DNA of 49,367 nucleotides from Bacillota bacterium (lineage in GTDB: Bacteria > Bacillota > Clostridia > Acetivibrionales > DSM-1351), in the NCBI GenBank assembly GCA_023415305.1, contig JAEZKZ010000115.1:1-49367 (forward strand), written 5' to 3'. The notes beneath the pieces are model-generated. The model searched no databases. It had not been told where the DNA came from and was given only the letters and a program-made list of their open reading frames with translations. Each line of letters starts with the position of its first letter. Position 1 is the first letter of the stretch. Made by a program: the position numbers and the translations under genes. Positions 8,223 through 16,904 of this stretch are shown here, piece after piece.

Positions 8223-9368
8223 TTACATCCAGTATATCTCTTCAAAACAGCTTTGAGCAAAGGAGTCGGTCATACCTGCTATAAAATCAATAACCTTCTG
8301 TGCGTCGCTTTCATTGTCATCATAGCATTTATCTAAAATGAAATTATAAAACATACGGTATACTTTAACATCGCTGAATTGCAGCTTTTCAATATCTGAC
8401 AGGCCTTGTAGCAGGCTGTCAAACAAACCTTCCAGAGTATTTTCTGCAATTTTTTCATATCGTGTAATTTTGTCAGCCTTATAAATCAGTCTTACATTTT
8501 CATTTATAAGCTTTTCCAGTGCTTCTCCCTTGGCAGGGCTTAACTGTATGCAATCGGTGCCATAGCTGTTTTCAACCAGGTCACGTACTAGAGTATTAAT
8601 GATTTCTCCATTACTGTGGCCAAGTTCATTCCTTATGTCTCCGGGAATATCCTTCATATCCATGAGTTTAACTCTAACAGCATCCTCAATGTCTCTGCCC
8701 ACATAGGCTATTTTGTCTACAAGCCTGACAACGCATGCTTCGAGGGTAAAGGGTAGTTCCCCACGCTTTTCGATATTGTTCAAGGATGCCGGCGATTTAT
8801 TCAAACCCCTTCTTAGAATATACTCATTATATTTTTCACCACAGTGAGAAACTATACCATCTTTCACTTCATATGTGAGGTTCAGGCCAAAATTATCATT
8901 TATCTTTTCCTTTGAGATTCTTGTGGCAAGTTTTTCAACAACCCTTAAACTATGAAGTTCATGCTGAAACCCAGCTGTACTGTTTACTTTCCTCATACAT
9001 TTATCCAGAACTCGTTCTCCACTGTGTCCGAAGGGTGCATGCCCCAGGTCATGACCTAATGCTATGGCATAGGTAAGATCCTGATTCAGATTTAAAGTCC
9101 TTGCAATTGTAACTGCAATTGACCCCACATTTAGTACATGCTCCATCCTTGTACAAATATGGTCATTTTTTGCATTAAAAAAAACCTGAGTTTTATGCCT
9201 CAGTCTCCTGAATTCCATGGAATATAAAATTCTATTTCCATCCCTTTCATAATCGGTTCTGATAGGGCATTTTTCCTCAGGAACTATTCTTCCGAACGAA
9301 TTTATACTTTTTGCAGCAAAAGGACTAAGTGAAGCCTCCTGCTGTTCTCTCAATTTTCTCCACTCCAT
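8223..9368 (-). CDS. Deoxyguanosinetriphosphate triphosphohydrolase-like protein
   Basis: HD-family dNTP triphosphohydrolase that splits dNTPs to deoxynucleoside and triphosphate, limiting dNTP pools. Visible motifs are RRLRHKTQVF, the first His in RMEHVLNVG, and the metal-binding HDLGHAPFGHSGE. About 381 aa. The open frame extends to 9428, but AGGAGG 7 nt before the ATG at 9368 (protein MEWRKLREQQ) sets the start there. The N-terminus with KSINSFGR matches dGTPase-like proteins of Gram-positives. Allosteric dNTP control is known in the family, not visible here. Confidence 0.92.
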   Translation of the reverse strand: MEWRKLREQQEASLSPFAAKSINSFGRIVPEEKCPIRTDYERDGNRILYSMEFRRLRHKTQVFFNAKNDHICTRMEHVLNVGSIAVTIARTLNLNQDLTYAIALGHDLGHAPFGHSGERVLDKCMRKVNSTAGFQHELHSLRVVEKLATRISKEKINDNFGLNLTYEVKDGIVSHCGEKYNEYILRRGLNKSPASLNNIEKRGELPFTLEACVVRLVDKIAYVGRDIEDAVRVKLMDMKDIPGDIRNELGHSNGEIINTLVRDLVENSYGTDCIQLSPAKGEALEKLINENVRLIYKADKITRYEKIAENTLEGLFDSLLQGLSDIEKLQFSDVKVYRMFYNFILDKCYDDNESDAQKVIDFIAGMTDSFAQSCFEEIYWM

Positions 9369-9518
9369 CCATACACCTCCTGGCTCAAAGACGGTAAGTA
9401 AGCTTATAATATAACATAAATATACCATAGCAACTTACGACCCGCAACTAAATAAAGCAGAAACCATCGGTCACAAACCACAGGCCAAAAACTCCTCATA
9501 CACCGTTCTTATCTCAGC

Positions 9519-9577
9519 AAAAAAAACGACTGGTAACAACGAGGCAACTTTTTAAGTGGCCTCGTTGTTACCAGTCG
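9519..9577 (-). terminator. Strong terminator of the 9610-10125 gene
   Basis: Nineteen-bp stem (9527-9545 with 9559-9577) extended by ACTT/AAGT around one mismatch, followed on the minus strand by eight T residues (9519-9526). One of the best terminators in the window. Confidence 0.95.
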
Positions 9578-9609
9578 GTTTTCTCTTAATACAATATATA
9601 TCTGATATA

Positions 9610-10125
9610 TTAATACTGCGATTTCCTTGTTCTTCCGCTGAAAAACAGTGCTATTCCTCCACAAATCAATGCAACTGGGACAAATATCTCCGGTCTGATA
9701 ATTGATGATATGCTGCTAAGGAAGGTACATGCCATAAAGAAAAGTCCGATTCCACCCACTATTGCCCCTGAAATAAGTAATCCCTTTTCTCTTTTTGAAA
9801 AAATATGCATCTGAAGCAGCCCAATTGCTACCGATATAATATAAACAGGCCAGGTATACTCTGCAAAATTCCAATCTGTAGCAACTTCAAACATAAACAA
9901 TAGGCCTATTGTAGTGATTATACCTCCGGGAATCAGCAACCCCGGATTTCTACCTGTGAGAAAAAAGGCAATTTCAAAGGACAAACCAAGCAGTAAAACT
10001 ATAAATACCCAAAAGTCTGAAGTGTTGAACTCAAGTAATTTTATTCCAAATAACCCTCTTAACAATAATACAACCACTCCGATTGCTATCAAAAGCAAGC
10101 CGATAAAACTATTATTCCTTTTCAT
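9610..10125 (-). CDS. Small polytopic membrane protein (LiaI/LiaF-like transmembrane region)
   Basis: 171 aa with about five hydrophobic helices and no soluble domain. The start FIGLLLIAIGVVVLLL followed by paired short helices resembles the LiaI-LiaF-like transmembrane region seen in cell-envelope stress membrane proteins; that resemblance is by pattern only. GGAGG is 8 nt before the ATG. It is monocistronic, bounded by a very strong terminator and by a divergent gene at 10286. No substrate or catalytic motif can be seen. Confidence 0.65.
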   Translation of the reverse strand: MKRNNSFIGLLLIAIGVVVLLLRGLFGIKLLEFNTSDFWVFIVLLLGLSFEIAFFLTGRNPGLLIPGGIITTIGLLFMFEVATDWNFAEYTWPVYIISVAIGLLQMHIFSKREKGLLISGAIVGGIGLFFMACTFLSSISSIIRPEIFVPVALICGGIALFFSGRTRKSQY

Positions 10126-10285
10126 TTACTAATCCTCCATACGCCGTCGGCTTTAATATATTTCGTATACCTATTATACAGAGCCAGAATTCCTTTTGTC
10201 TGATAAAACATACAGGAATTAACTCTGAAATTTTTGCAAATAATATACCTGTAATAATTTTGAAACAAGTATAAGGAGTGTTCAG

Positions 10286-11125
10286 TTGAAAAGGCTTAGC
10301 TTAAGGATAAAGATTTTAATCAGTATCGCAACTTTATTTATAAACTTATATTGCTTCTTTATATTTACCAATAACTACAAGGCCGTTTATTATCCATCAG
10401 CCTCGAGAGTTGACCTTCAAATGATATTGGCTAAGGACAAACTAACCGATCATGACTATTCACAACTTTTGTATCAAACAGGATTAGGAAGGCCGGCAGT
10501 TGATGCTCTCAAAAATAAAACCGATGGTAAGGACAAAATCCTTGAGTTTCAGGAATACTACTATACAAAAAATAAAATATTTACCGAGAAGTTAAACCCT
10601 TTTACCAGTCAGGAAACTCTTTTACTTACAGGTAATCTCCCCCTTAATAACTCTTTCTTGGCACCCATAAAAAATGGGGATATTTTACTGACTAAATCCA
10701 CCCAAACACTTTTTTGGCGGCACGGTCATTGTGGTATAGTTATTGATGCAGAAAAGGGTATTAGTCTTGAGTCTCTGGAACCCGGCACAGTCAGTATGAA
10801 ACAGAACGTTTCCAAGTGGCAGTATTATCCTACTTTCAAAATACTTAGATTAAAGAATGCAGATGACAAAATTCTCGATCAGGTTGCTAAATTTTCCGAG
10901 ACACACCTGTTAGGTAAAAAATACGATATTTTTGCATCGAAATATTACAACAACAAGATACCAAAAAACGTTAACTGTTCTCAAATTATTTGGCAAGCTT
11001 TTAATTACTTCGGCTATGATCTTGACAGTAACAAAGGAATAATTGTGACCCCTGAAGATATAGCAAAAAGCCCTTTACTTGAAATTGTTCAGGTAAAAGG
11101 CTTTGATCCTGATAAAGTATGGTGA
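10286..11125 (+). CDS. Membrane-anchored YiiX/NlpC-P60-like permuted papain-fold hydrolase
   Basis: 279 aa with an N-terminal signal anchor (about residues 7-30). The C-terminal half matches the circularly permuted papain-like (YiiX/YaeF-type) layout: NGDILLT strand, catalytic His in RHGHCGIVIDA (about 150), and the catalytic Cys in NVNCSQIIWQAF (about 231). Members act as amidases or lipid/peptidoglycan-linked hydrolases on the cell surface; substrate unknown here. The start is a TTG, chosen because AAGGAG lies about 8 nt upstream. It is the only plus-strand gene in the first 27 kb, and converges on ecfT with a 5-nt gap. Confidence 0.75.
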   Translation: MKRLSLRIKILISIATLFINLYCFFIFTNNYKAVYYPSASRVDLQMILAKDKLTDHDYSQLLYQTGLGRPAVDALKNKTDGKDKILEFQEYYYTKNKIFTEKLNPFTSQETLLLTGNLPLNNSFLAPIKNGDILLTKSTQTLFWRHGHCGIVIDAEKGISLESLEPGTVSMKQNVSKWQYYPTFKILRLKNADDKILDQVAKFSETHLLGKKYDIFASKYYNNKIPKNVNCSQIIWQAFNYFGYDLDSNKGIIVTPEDIAKSPLLEIVQVKGFDPDKVW

Positions 11126-11130
11126 TATAC

Positions 11131-11895
11131 TCAAGCTATAAAAGTACAGACGGCAAGTGTGATTACAGACGCCATCATTGCCAGGTAGTCAATTCCTTTA
11201 AAATGATATTTCTTATAACCACTGTTTTTCTTCCTGACATTAAAACCTCTAAGTTCTGCAGATATAGCACTGCCCTCAATTCTTTTAACTGAGGATATCA
11301 AAAGAGGCACACAAAGGGGTAATACCAGCTTCATTTTTTTCAAAGGATTACTTGTATCGAATTGAACACCTCGGGCAGTCTGGGCTTCAATTATTCCATT
11401 CATTTCGTTTTCAAATATTGGGATAAATCTCAATGCCGTAATAAAAGCGAAGGTATACTTATAGGGAATATGAAGTTTCTGTACAAAAACGTTGGTTAAA
11501 TCACTCATTTTTGTAACAGTAAGCATAAGAACCAACGGCATTGTGGCACCTACTAATCTTAAAACAAGTAGAACTGAAAATTCCAAGCCGGTATCGGTGA
11601 TTATCAGATTGAGCGGAAGATTCAGTATTACATCTCCTGTACGAATAAAGAATATTTGGAGTAAAAAAAGTACTATACCAATCTTCAGCAAGGTTTTTAA
11701 CAGTGAAAAAGCCTTCTTGCCGATACCTGCGACTTTCGCAATTACAAGGTTTATAGCAATAATGCCTACAGCAGCAAATATGTGGCTGCTTACAAAACTG
11801 CTCAGACAAAGTAAAAATGCCAGTAGCATTTTAGTTAACGGATTTAATCTATGTATAATTGTTGTTCCCTGCGAATACTCCAGCATTCCTTTCAT
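11131..11895 (-). CDS. ecfT: ECF transporter transmembrane component T
   Basis: EcfT couples two ATPases to the substrate-binding S component in energy-coupling factor vitamin/amino-acid uptake. About 254 aa, with five or six membrane helices and the coupling-helix motifs ARG in EAQTARGVQF and ELRG in ISAELRGFNV that contact the ATPases. Start taken at 11895 (MKGMLEYSQGTT), with GGAGG 5 nt upstream; an in-frame ATG 12 nt earlier overlaps the ribosome binding site. Last gene of the S-A1-A2-T operon, preceded by copy B of the hairpin leader element. Confidence 0.92.
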   Translation of the reverse strand: MKGMLEYSQGTTIIHRLNPLTKMLLAFLLCLSSFVSSHIFAAVGIIAINLVIAKVAGIGKKAFSLLKTLLKIGIVLFLLQIFFIRTGDVILNLPLNLIITDTGLEFSVLLVLRLVGATMPLVLMLTVTKMSDLTNVFVQKLHIPYKYTFAFITALRFIPIFENEMNGIIEAQTARGVQFDTSNPLKKMKLVLPLCVPLLISSVKRIEGSAISAELRGFNVRKKNSGYKKYHFKGIDYLAMMASVITLAVCTFIA

Positions 11896-11946
11896 ATAAA
11901 CCTCCATTTACGCGCCCTGGAGCGCACACAATTAGTTATGAAAAGG
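11896..11946 (-). repeat. Recurring hairpin leader element, copy B
   Basis: Intercistronic element between ecfA2 and ecfT: CCTTTTCATAACTAATTGTG, then GCGC-(6 nt)-GCGC hairpin (about 11912-11925), an in-frame upstream ATG with GGAGG, then the ecfT start. Same order of parts and spacing as copies A and C although the downstream genes are unrelated. Confidence 0.7.
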
Positions 11947-11950
11947 CACG

Positions 11951-12742
11951 TCAGTGGCTTTCTATTCTGTCGGCCATCTCCTCTACCGTCAATACTCCGT
12001 CAAAAGCTTTTCCAAGCCTTATTCCCAACTGTGCTATCTGAGGAGGAGCCAGAGAGGTTCTGCGAAGTACCGAGTCATTGGTCATAACACATTTGCATTC
12101 TCCATCAGCCAGTACTCCCTTGTCTCCTATTACTATAACTCGATCAGCAAAGTCAGATACCAGCTCCATATCGTGGCAAACCATTATTACAGTTGTACCT
12201 TTTGAATTAAGTTCCTTAATTACTTTCATTATTTGCATGCATTCCTTGTAGTCCAGACCTGTTGTCGGTTCGTCCAGGACCATTATTTTTGGTTTCAGAG
12301 CTAAAACAGAGGCAAGTGCAACTTTTTGCCTTTCACCCCTACTCAGTGAGAATGGATCTTTATCGGCTATAAACCCAAAGTTTTCTATAGTAGTCTGACA
12401 TCTTAATTCAATCTCATCCTTGTCCTTTAGAATACACTTTAGGCCGAATTCAATTTCAGCCCTAACGGTATTACGGCAGATTTGCCTGTCGGGATTCTGG
12501 AAGAGAAACCCGACGTGAGCCGCCAGTTCACTGGTTTTAGCCACATTTGTGTCTAGTCCGTCTACACTTACTGTTCCCGAGGTAGGTTTTAGAAGACCGT
12601 TGAAAAGCTTCATCAAAGTAGTTTTACCTGCTCCATTTCGGCCAACTATAGCGATGAACTCTCCATCATTTATAGTTAAATTAATATTTTCCAAAATATT
12701 CTCTTTATAATAAGCAAAACATACATTTCTGAATTCAATCAA
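11951..12742 (-). CDS. ecfA2: ECF transporter ATPase, second subunit (EcfA2/CbiO type)
   Basis: ABC ATPase of the ECF energy module. Walker A GRNGAGKTT, Q-loop FLFQNPDRQ, signature LSRGERQKVAL and Walker B IMVLDEPTTGLD with the following switch His in MVCHDME are all present, so it should be active. The signature has LSRGE instead of the usual LSGGQ. I set the start at a TTG at 12742 (LIEFRNVCFAYYK) because AGGAGG lies 6 nt before it and the paralogue starts at the same point (MIEFKNFSF); longer in-frame starts have no site. About 263 aa. Separated from ecfA1 by a long hairpin. Confidence 0.93.
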   Translation of the reverse strand: MIEFRNVCFAYYKENILENINLTINDGEFIAIVGRNGAGKTTLMKLFNGLLKPTSGTVSVDGLDTNVAKTSELAAHVGFLFQNPDRQICRNTVRAEIEFGLKCILKDKDEIELRCQTTIENFGFIADKDPFSLSRGERQKVALASVLALKPKIMVLDEPTTGLDYKECMQIMKVIKELNSKGTTVIMVCHDMELVSDFADRVIVIGDKGVLADGECKCVMTNDSVLRRTSLAPPQIAQLGIRLGKAFDGVLTVEEMADRIESH

Positions 12743-12761
12743 GGGAAACCTCCTGAACATT

Positions 12762-12800
12762 ACCGGACCGTTCAAAATAAATAATTTGATCCGGTCCGGT
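12762..12800 (-). other. Intercistronic hairpin between ecfA1 and ecfA2
   Basis: Nine-bp perfect GC-rich stem (arms ACCGGACCG and CGGTCCGGT) with an inner CAAAT/ATTTG helix. No T-run follows, so it is not a terminator. It may set relative expression or protect upstream mRNA. Confidence 0.6.
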
Positions 12801-12813
12801 TATTAATTAATAA

Positions 12814-13653
12814 TTACTTAATTATACTTTTAACCATTACTTCAGCTTCATTAATGTTTACAGGTACCTGCCCCTGATAAAGTCCTCTTTCCATCAAGCT
12901 ATTAGCAAGGGAGGCAACTCTGGGACAGTTAACTCCAATATCCAGAAGTTTTGACGTATCCTTCAGTACTTCTCGTGGTGAGCCGTCAAGGTAGATGCTG
13001 CCTTCATTAAATATAAGCATACGCTTGGAAAACTCGCTTAATAGCATAATCTTCTGTTCTACGACAATAACTGTAATACCCATCTTCTCATTCAGCATCC
13101 TGAGCATGCTGAATATCTGCTCACTGCTCTGAGGGTCAAGCTCTGCAGTCGGCTCGTCAAGAACCAGTATATCCGGCATCAGACATACAACTGCACAAAT
13201 GGCCACCTTTTGCTTTTGCCCTCCACTCAGAGTACTGATGTTTCTATGCCTCAATTCCTCTATTCCAACCAATTTCAGGATATCGGTAATTCTTGTTTCT
13301 ATTTCGTCGTGAGGAACACCAAAATTTTCAAGGCCAAAAAGCAGTTCATCCTCAACCACCGAGGAAACCATTTGTCCGTCAATATCCTGAAATACGCTTC
13401 CAACACTTAAGGACAACTCTGAAGGAGATGATTCTACAGTATCTTTTCCATTTACAATAACTTCTCCATAGAAATCCCCTTCAAAGTGATGAGGTATGAC
13501 TCCATTAATAGCGTAGGTAAAAGTAGATTTGCCTGCTCCACTGTTACCTATGACTCCAATGAAATCTCCCTTGTCTATTTTCAGATCAATACCATTTAAT
13601 GCGTTCTTTTCTCCGTTTTTATATTTAAACGAAAAATTTTTAAACTCTATCAT
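12814..13653 (-). CDS. ecfA1: ECF transporter ATPase, first subunit (EcfA1/CbiO type)
   Basis: Partner ATPase of the ECF module. Walker A GNSGAGKST, Q-loop SVFQDIDGQM, canonical signature LSGGQKQKVAI, Walker B ILVLDEPTAELDP and a C-terminal extension typical of CbiO proteins. In the switch position it reads VVEQK rather than the usual His-containing segment. About 279 aa. The open frame reaches 13701, but GGAG 6 nt before the ATG at 13653 (MIEFKNFSFKY) is the best start. It follows the S component after a 53-nt gap. Confidence 0.93.
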   Translation of the reverse strand: MIEFKNFSFKYKNGEKNALNGIDLKIDKGDFIGVIGNSGAGKSTFTYAINGVIPHHFEGDFYGEVIVNGKDTVESSPSELSLSVGSVFQDIDGQMVSSVVEDELLFGLENFGVPHDEIETRITDILKLVGIEELRHRNISTLSGGQKQKVAICAVVCLMPDILVLDEPTAELDPQSSEQIFSMLRMLNEKMGITVIVVEQKIMLLSEFSKRMLIFNEGSIYLDGSPREVLKDTSKLLDIGVNCPRVASLANSLMERGLYQGQVPVNINEAEVMVKSIIK

Positions 13654-13706
13654 TCTTATCTCCGTTTCCATTGTCCACCGGGTAAGATATGAAAGAGTCA
13701 AACTTT

Positions 13707-14276
13707 TTAATCATCCTTACCACGTCCTAATGCAAGTTTTAATGGTATATACAGTACCTGTACTATTATAGAATTTACTAAAGCAGTTCCAAGAACAATA
13801 ACGAGAAATACTCCCAGAGGAAGTGTTTTTACATCGGCACCAGTATAAAAGGCCGCATATAGAACTCCAATAAAGGTCATTCCGCTGGCTAATGTACTTA
13901 TAAATGTCCCAATTATAGGTCTGAGTGAGAACTTCCCGATCTGAAGCGGTAAATAAACCAATATGGCCATTACTATGGCACCCACGGGTTCACTTATCAG
14001 GTTGATATACGGAGTTCCGGGAAATACTTGACAGATAGCGCCTGCTATAATACCGATAACAATAGCTTCAAGAAATCTTGGCTTAATCAGCAAAATAGCC
14101 AGACAATACATTGCAATGATAAAATTCGGCTTCATACCTGCTGAAAACAATGAACCGACGAAAAACTTAAGAACAGCACCAACTGCCAGTAAAACACCCA
14201 CAAGAATAATGTCTGAGATTGAAAGTCCAGCTTTCTTTTCTCTAACTACAACTCTTTTCTGAACTGTTGTTTCCAT
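13707..14276 (-). CDS. ECF transporter substrate-binding S component, TrpP-like (predicted tryptophan uptake)
   Basis: Integral membrane S component, about 189 aa with five or six helices. The segment around GMKPNFIIAMYCLAILL followed by VFPGTPYINLISEP resembles the GMKPD and FPGGQIPNLIDKP segments that I recall for TrpP (YhaG), the tryptophan S component known from Bacillus; this is recall, not a computed alignment. Start at 14276 (METTVQKR) with GGAGG 9 nt upstream. It is the first gene of a self-contained S-A1-A2-T operon. The leader has a TRAP-like triplet array and an RBS-sequestering hairpin, which independently points to tryptophan. Another aromatic or thiamin-like substrate is possible. 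Confidence 0.8.
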   Translation of the reverse strand: METTVQKRVVVREKKAGLSISDIILVGVLLAVGAVLKFFVGSLFSAGMKPNFIIAMYCLAILLIKPRFLEAIVIGIIAGAICQVFPGTPYINLISEPVGAIVMAILVYLPLQIGKFSLRPIIGTFISTLASGMTFIGVLYAAFYTGADVKTLPLGVFLVIVLGTALVNSIIVQVLYIPLKLALGRGKDD

Positions 14277-14469
14277 ATAAAAAAACCTCCACAAAATAAA
14301 TTATTAGTAGAGGTTTGAAGTTCATTTTCTTATTAACCCGATTTGAGCAGAAAATATATAACTACCCAAATTTAAAGCAACAAATATAAATCTGCCGCTA
14401 CGTGAGGATATATTACTCACGATTTACTCATCTCATCTAATCTCTTCTAAGCTCTTCTCGTCTCTACTT
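14277..14469 (-). promoter_or_regulatory. TRAP-type tryptophan leader with RBS sequestering hairpin
   Basis: Right after the promoter the RNA has eight GAG/UAG triplets starting exactly every 5 nt (plus-strand CTC/CTA at 14427, 14432, 14437, 14442, 14447, 14452, 14457, 14462), with variable 2-nt spacers; a ninth in-phase triplet is AAG (14467). A 6-bp hairpin (14401-14421) follows. Further down AACCUCUAC (14307-14315) can pair with GUGGAGGUU (14284-14292), hiding the GGAGG site. The same CUCUACU can instead pair with AGUAGAG (14462-14468) inside the triplet array. This is the layout of TRAP-controlled translation; mechanism is inferred. Confidence 0.75.
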
Positions 14470-14475
14470 GTTATG

Positions 14476-14505
14476 AATATAGCATCAAATGGATTGTTTT
14501 GTCAA
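14476..14505 (-). promoter_or_regulatory. Sigma-A promoter of the ECF operon
   Basis: TTGACA (14500-14505), 18-nt spacer, TATATT (14476-14481) on the minus strand. The predicted start, near 14469, puts the triplet array at the very 5' end of the RNA. Confidence 0.8.
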
Positions 14506-14577
14506 TAATTATTTGATTAATGCCACTGATTGCCGTTGAATGTATTGATGCGTCCATTTGCGCTTGATTACCTTTGA

Positions 14578-16818
14578 TTATTGTATTGACAGTTTTGAAT
14601 AATAATTCTTATCAAGTATTTTTGTTGAATAGGCAAATTTGTTACTGACCTGTTTGGATATTTCGGATTTATAATCCTTTAATAATAATGTATCAATTTG
14701 CCCGTCAACAGGGATAAGTTTTCTTTGCTTAGAATTATAGCAGGCTTTATCGGTAAGCCAACTCCAATTTGAGAAAACCACCAGAGGCGCTGCATCTGAA
14801 AATATATCCCTACCCATAAAAAGTCTTGAGTCATATTCGACTCCCAATAAATTTGACAGGGTTGGTAGTATATCCATACTGGAACAGGGCTTATTTACCT
14901 TTACGGGTGTCATACCCTTTGACCACAGTAGAAACACTCCCTTATACAATTCAAAATTTTCTTCAATTTTATGCCCGGCCAACTCTTCTATTTCTTCAAA
15001 TGTCAGGCCATAAGGGTAATGATCCGGGCTGATTGCTATCAATGTGTCTTCTGCTTTTCCAACCTTTTCAAGTCTGGTGATCAACTCACCCATTGCCCTG
15101 TCAAATTCAATCTGACAGGCTAAATATGCTTTAACAGGCTCGGAATATGGAAGGTCTTTAACAAAAGCCTTATTTTTAGCTGCCATTGCATTCCCTCCAA
15201 AGGTATACTGGAGATGTCCGCTAACAGTCATGTAATAGGTATGAAAGGGTTCAGCACCAAGATATTCGTCGGTTGTCTTTTCAATCATCTCCACATCGGA
15301 TTCAGGCCAGGTCTTCTTGATATTAAGGCCATTACCTACAGCCTTGAAATCATAACCCATATTCGGATGGGATACATCTCTGTGATAATAAGTATAGGAG
15401 TGGTTATGATAGGCTTTGGTGCCATACCCCAGCTTCTTTAACTGGTTCCCCAAGCAAAATGGCATATAATTCTTACCCGAAACATAAAAGCTCCAGACTC
15501 CGGACTTTGGTACAAGTGAGTTACAGGCAACAAATTCTCCGTCGGAGGTGCTAACTCCCCATATTGGTGTATAAAAATCAGTGAATTGAAAGCCTTCTTG
15601 TGACATTTTGTATAGAGTTGGTGTAAGGTCCTTGTTAACTGCATAGGGTGAAAAGCCCTCAGCAGTTATAAAAATAAGGTTCTTTCCCTTGAACATACCT
15701 GTGTACTCGTTCTTATTTGTGGGTTTAACATTTTTGAAATACTTATGCATTGCTTTAATCTGCGGATCAGATTCCTCAGCAATAAGTTTGTCAAAATCAA
15801 TACTAAGAATATTAGCTTCCAAGACTGTTTTTTCTTCTGCAGGATTAACATCAGGCTTAATAATATCTTTACCGGCTTTATCTGGTAGCGAAAGGTTTGT
15901 TTCATCCTTAGCATTTCTTATATTCTCTTTTGAATATTCTCCAGTATACTCCTTTGTATCCTCTCCTGCATACGCCTGTACATACTCTTCATTATTATAT
16001 GTATTATTATCATCGGTACTTTGTTCGCCTGAGGCATCAAAGCCGAATAGCAAATGTTTAATATCAAGTCTTGTTGTAGTAAGCAAACCTAACCTGTCTA
16101 CAGACAAATCAGGTATTATAGCTTCAGAATAAAGGAAGCGAGTGTTAAGTTCCCCACTGTCATCACAAAATACCGCAAAAGTGGAAATTACTTGAATTGA
16201 CAATGTTATACCTGCAATTATACCTTTAAAGCTCCATACCGTTTTATCGGATGGTATCAATTTATTACCGAATGTAATCAAAAAACCCAAGGGAAGCAGT
16301 AAAAAAATAATCGGTATTATATTCTTTCCTATCGCCATAAAAATTTCACGCCAGAACTGCAATACCTGATTGGCTCCATTTAGAGAGAACAATGCAAAAA
16401 ATGTGGTAAATACATGGTAATAAATAATCTGTACCAGATAAACAAGAGTTACCCCTGCTGTTAATACTACTGAAATTATTCTATTAATTTTACGTTTTGA
16501 AAAGGTAGATAATATGTAGAGTAAGAGTCCGGCAGGGATTGAAAAAAGTAAAATGTAAATGAACCCGGCATTAAAAAGAGTTTTAAATACTGCTATCTTA
16601 AAGACTACTTCCAGATAGATTAATGCTAACGGGTAAAACAAAAAGAACCTATATAAGAACAAAACCAGTCCTGTGGTTTTTATAAGTGTAGTCAATTTCT
16701 TCATCAGTCCCTGAAGATCAGCTTTTACAGCCGGTAACCTGGTTGAAATGAATTTTTTAAAGTAAAAAAGGTATTTATCTCTTTTAGTATTTAAAACTGT
16801 TGTAATTTGTTCTTTCAC
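14578..16818 (-). CDS. LTA synthase family sulfatase-fold membrane phosphotransferase
   Basis: 746 aa: about five N-terminal membrane helices (about 45-225), a long low-complexity acidic linker (about 265-340, rich in Glu, Asn, Tyr), then an extracellular alkaline-phosphatase-fold domain. Visible catalytic parts are the metal Glu in FITAEGFSP, the nucleophile Thr in WGVSTSDGEF, the substrate His region VSGHLQY, and the metal pair in SPDHYPYG. LtaS-type enzymes move glycerol-phosphate from phosphatidylglycerol; a different phosphoglycerol or phosphoethanolamine transfer is possible. The start is a GTG with AGGAAG 8 nt upstream. Longer than typical LtaS (about 650 aa) because of the linker. Confidence 0.88.
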   Translation of the reverse strand: MKEQITTVLNTKRDKYLFYFKKFISTRLPAVKADLQGLMKKLTTLIKTTGLVLFLYRFFLFYPLALIYLEVVFKIAVFKTLFNAGFIYILLFSIPAGLLLYILSTFSKRKINRIISVVLTAGVTLVYLVQIIYYHVFTTFFALFSLNGANQVLQFWREIFMAIGKNIIPIIFLLLPLGFLITFGNKLIPSDKTVWSFKGIIAGITLSIQVISTFAVFCDDSGELNTRFLYSEAIIPDLSVDRLGLLTTTRLDIKHLLFGFDASGEQSTDDNNTYNNEEYVQAYAGEDTKEYTGEYSKENIRNAKDETNLSLPDKAGKDIIKPDVNPAEEKTVLEANILSIDFDKLIAEESDPQIKAMHKYFKNVKPTNKNEYTGMFKGKNLIFITAEGFSPYAVNKDLTPTLYKMSQEGFQFTDFYTPIWGVSTSDGEFVACNSLVPKSGVWSFYVSGKNYMPFCLGNQLKKLGYGTKAYHNHSYTYYHRDVSHPNMGYDFKAVGNGLNIKKTWPESDVEMIEKTTDEYLGAEPFHTYYMTVSGHLQYTFGGNAMAAKNKAFVKDLPYSEPVKAYLACQIEFDRAMGELITRLEKVGKAEDTLIAISPDHYPYGLTFEEIEELAGHKIEENFELYKGVFLLWSKGMTPVKVNKPCSSMDILPTLSNLLGVEYDSRLFMGRDIFSDAAPLVVFSNWSWLTDKACYNSKQRKLIPVDGQIDTLLLKDYKSEISKQVSNKFAYSTKILDKNYYSKLSIQ

Positions 16819-16904
16819 AAAGTATACTTCCTATCTTAACAATATATTAAGTATATTATTAATTAATATAAAAGAATATAACAATACAAATATATTAATA
16901 TCGA

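Noticed and set aside
14506..14577. Run of TTGATT-like words after the LTA-synthase-like gene as a binding-site array
   Set aside because: Spacing is irregular and words are AT-rich; no consistent unit.
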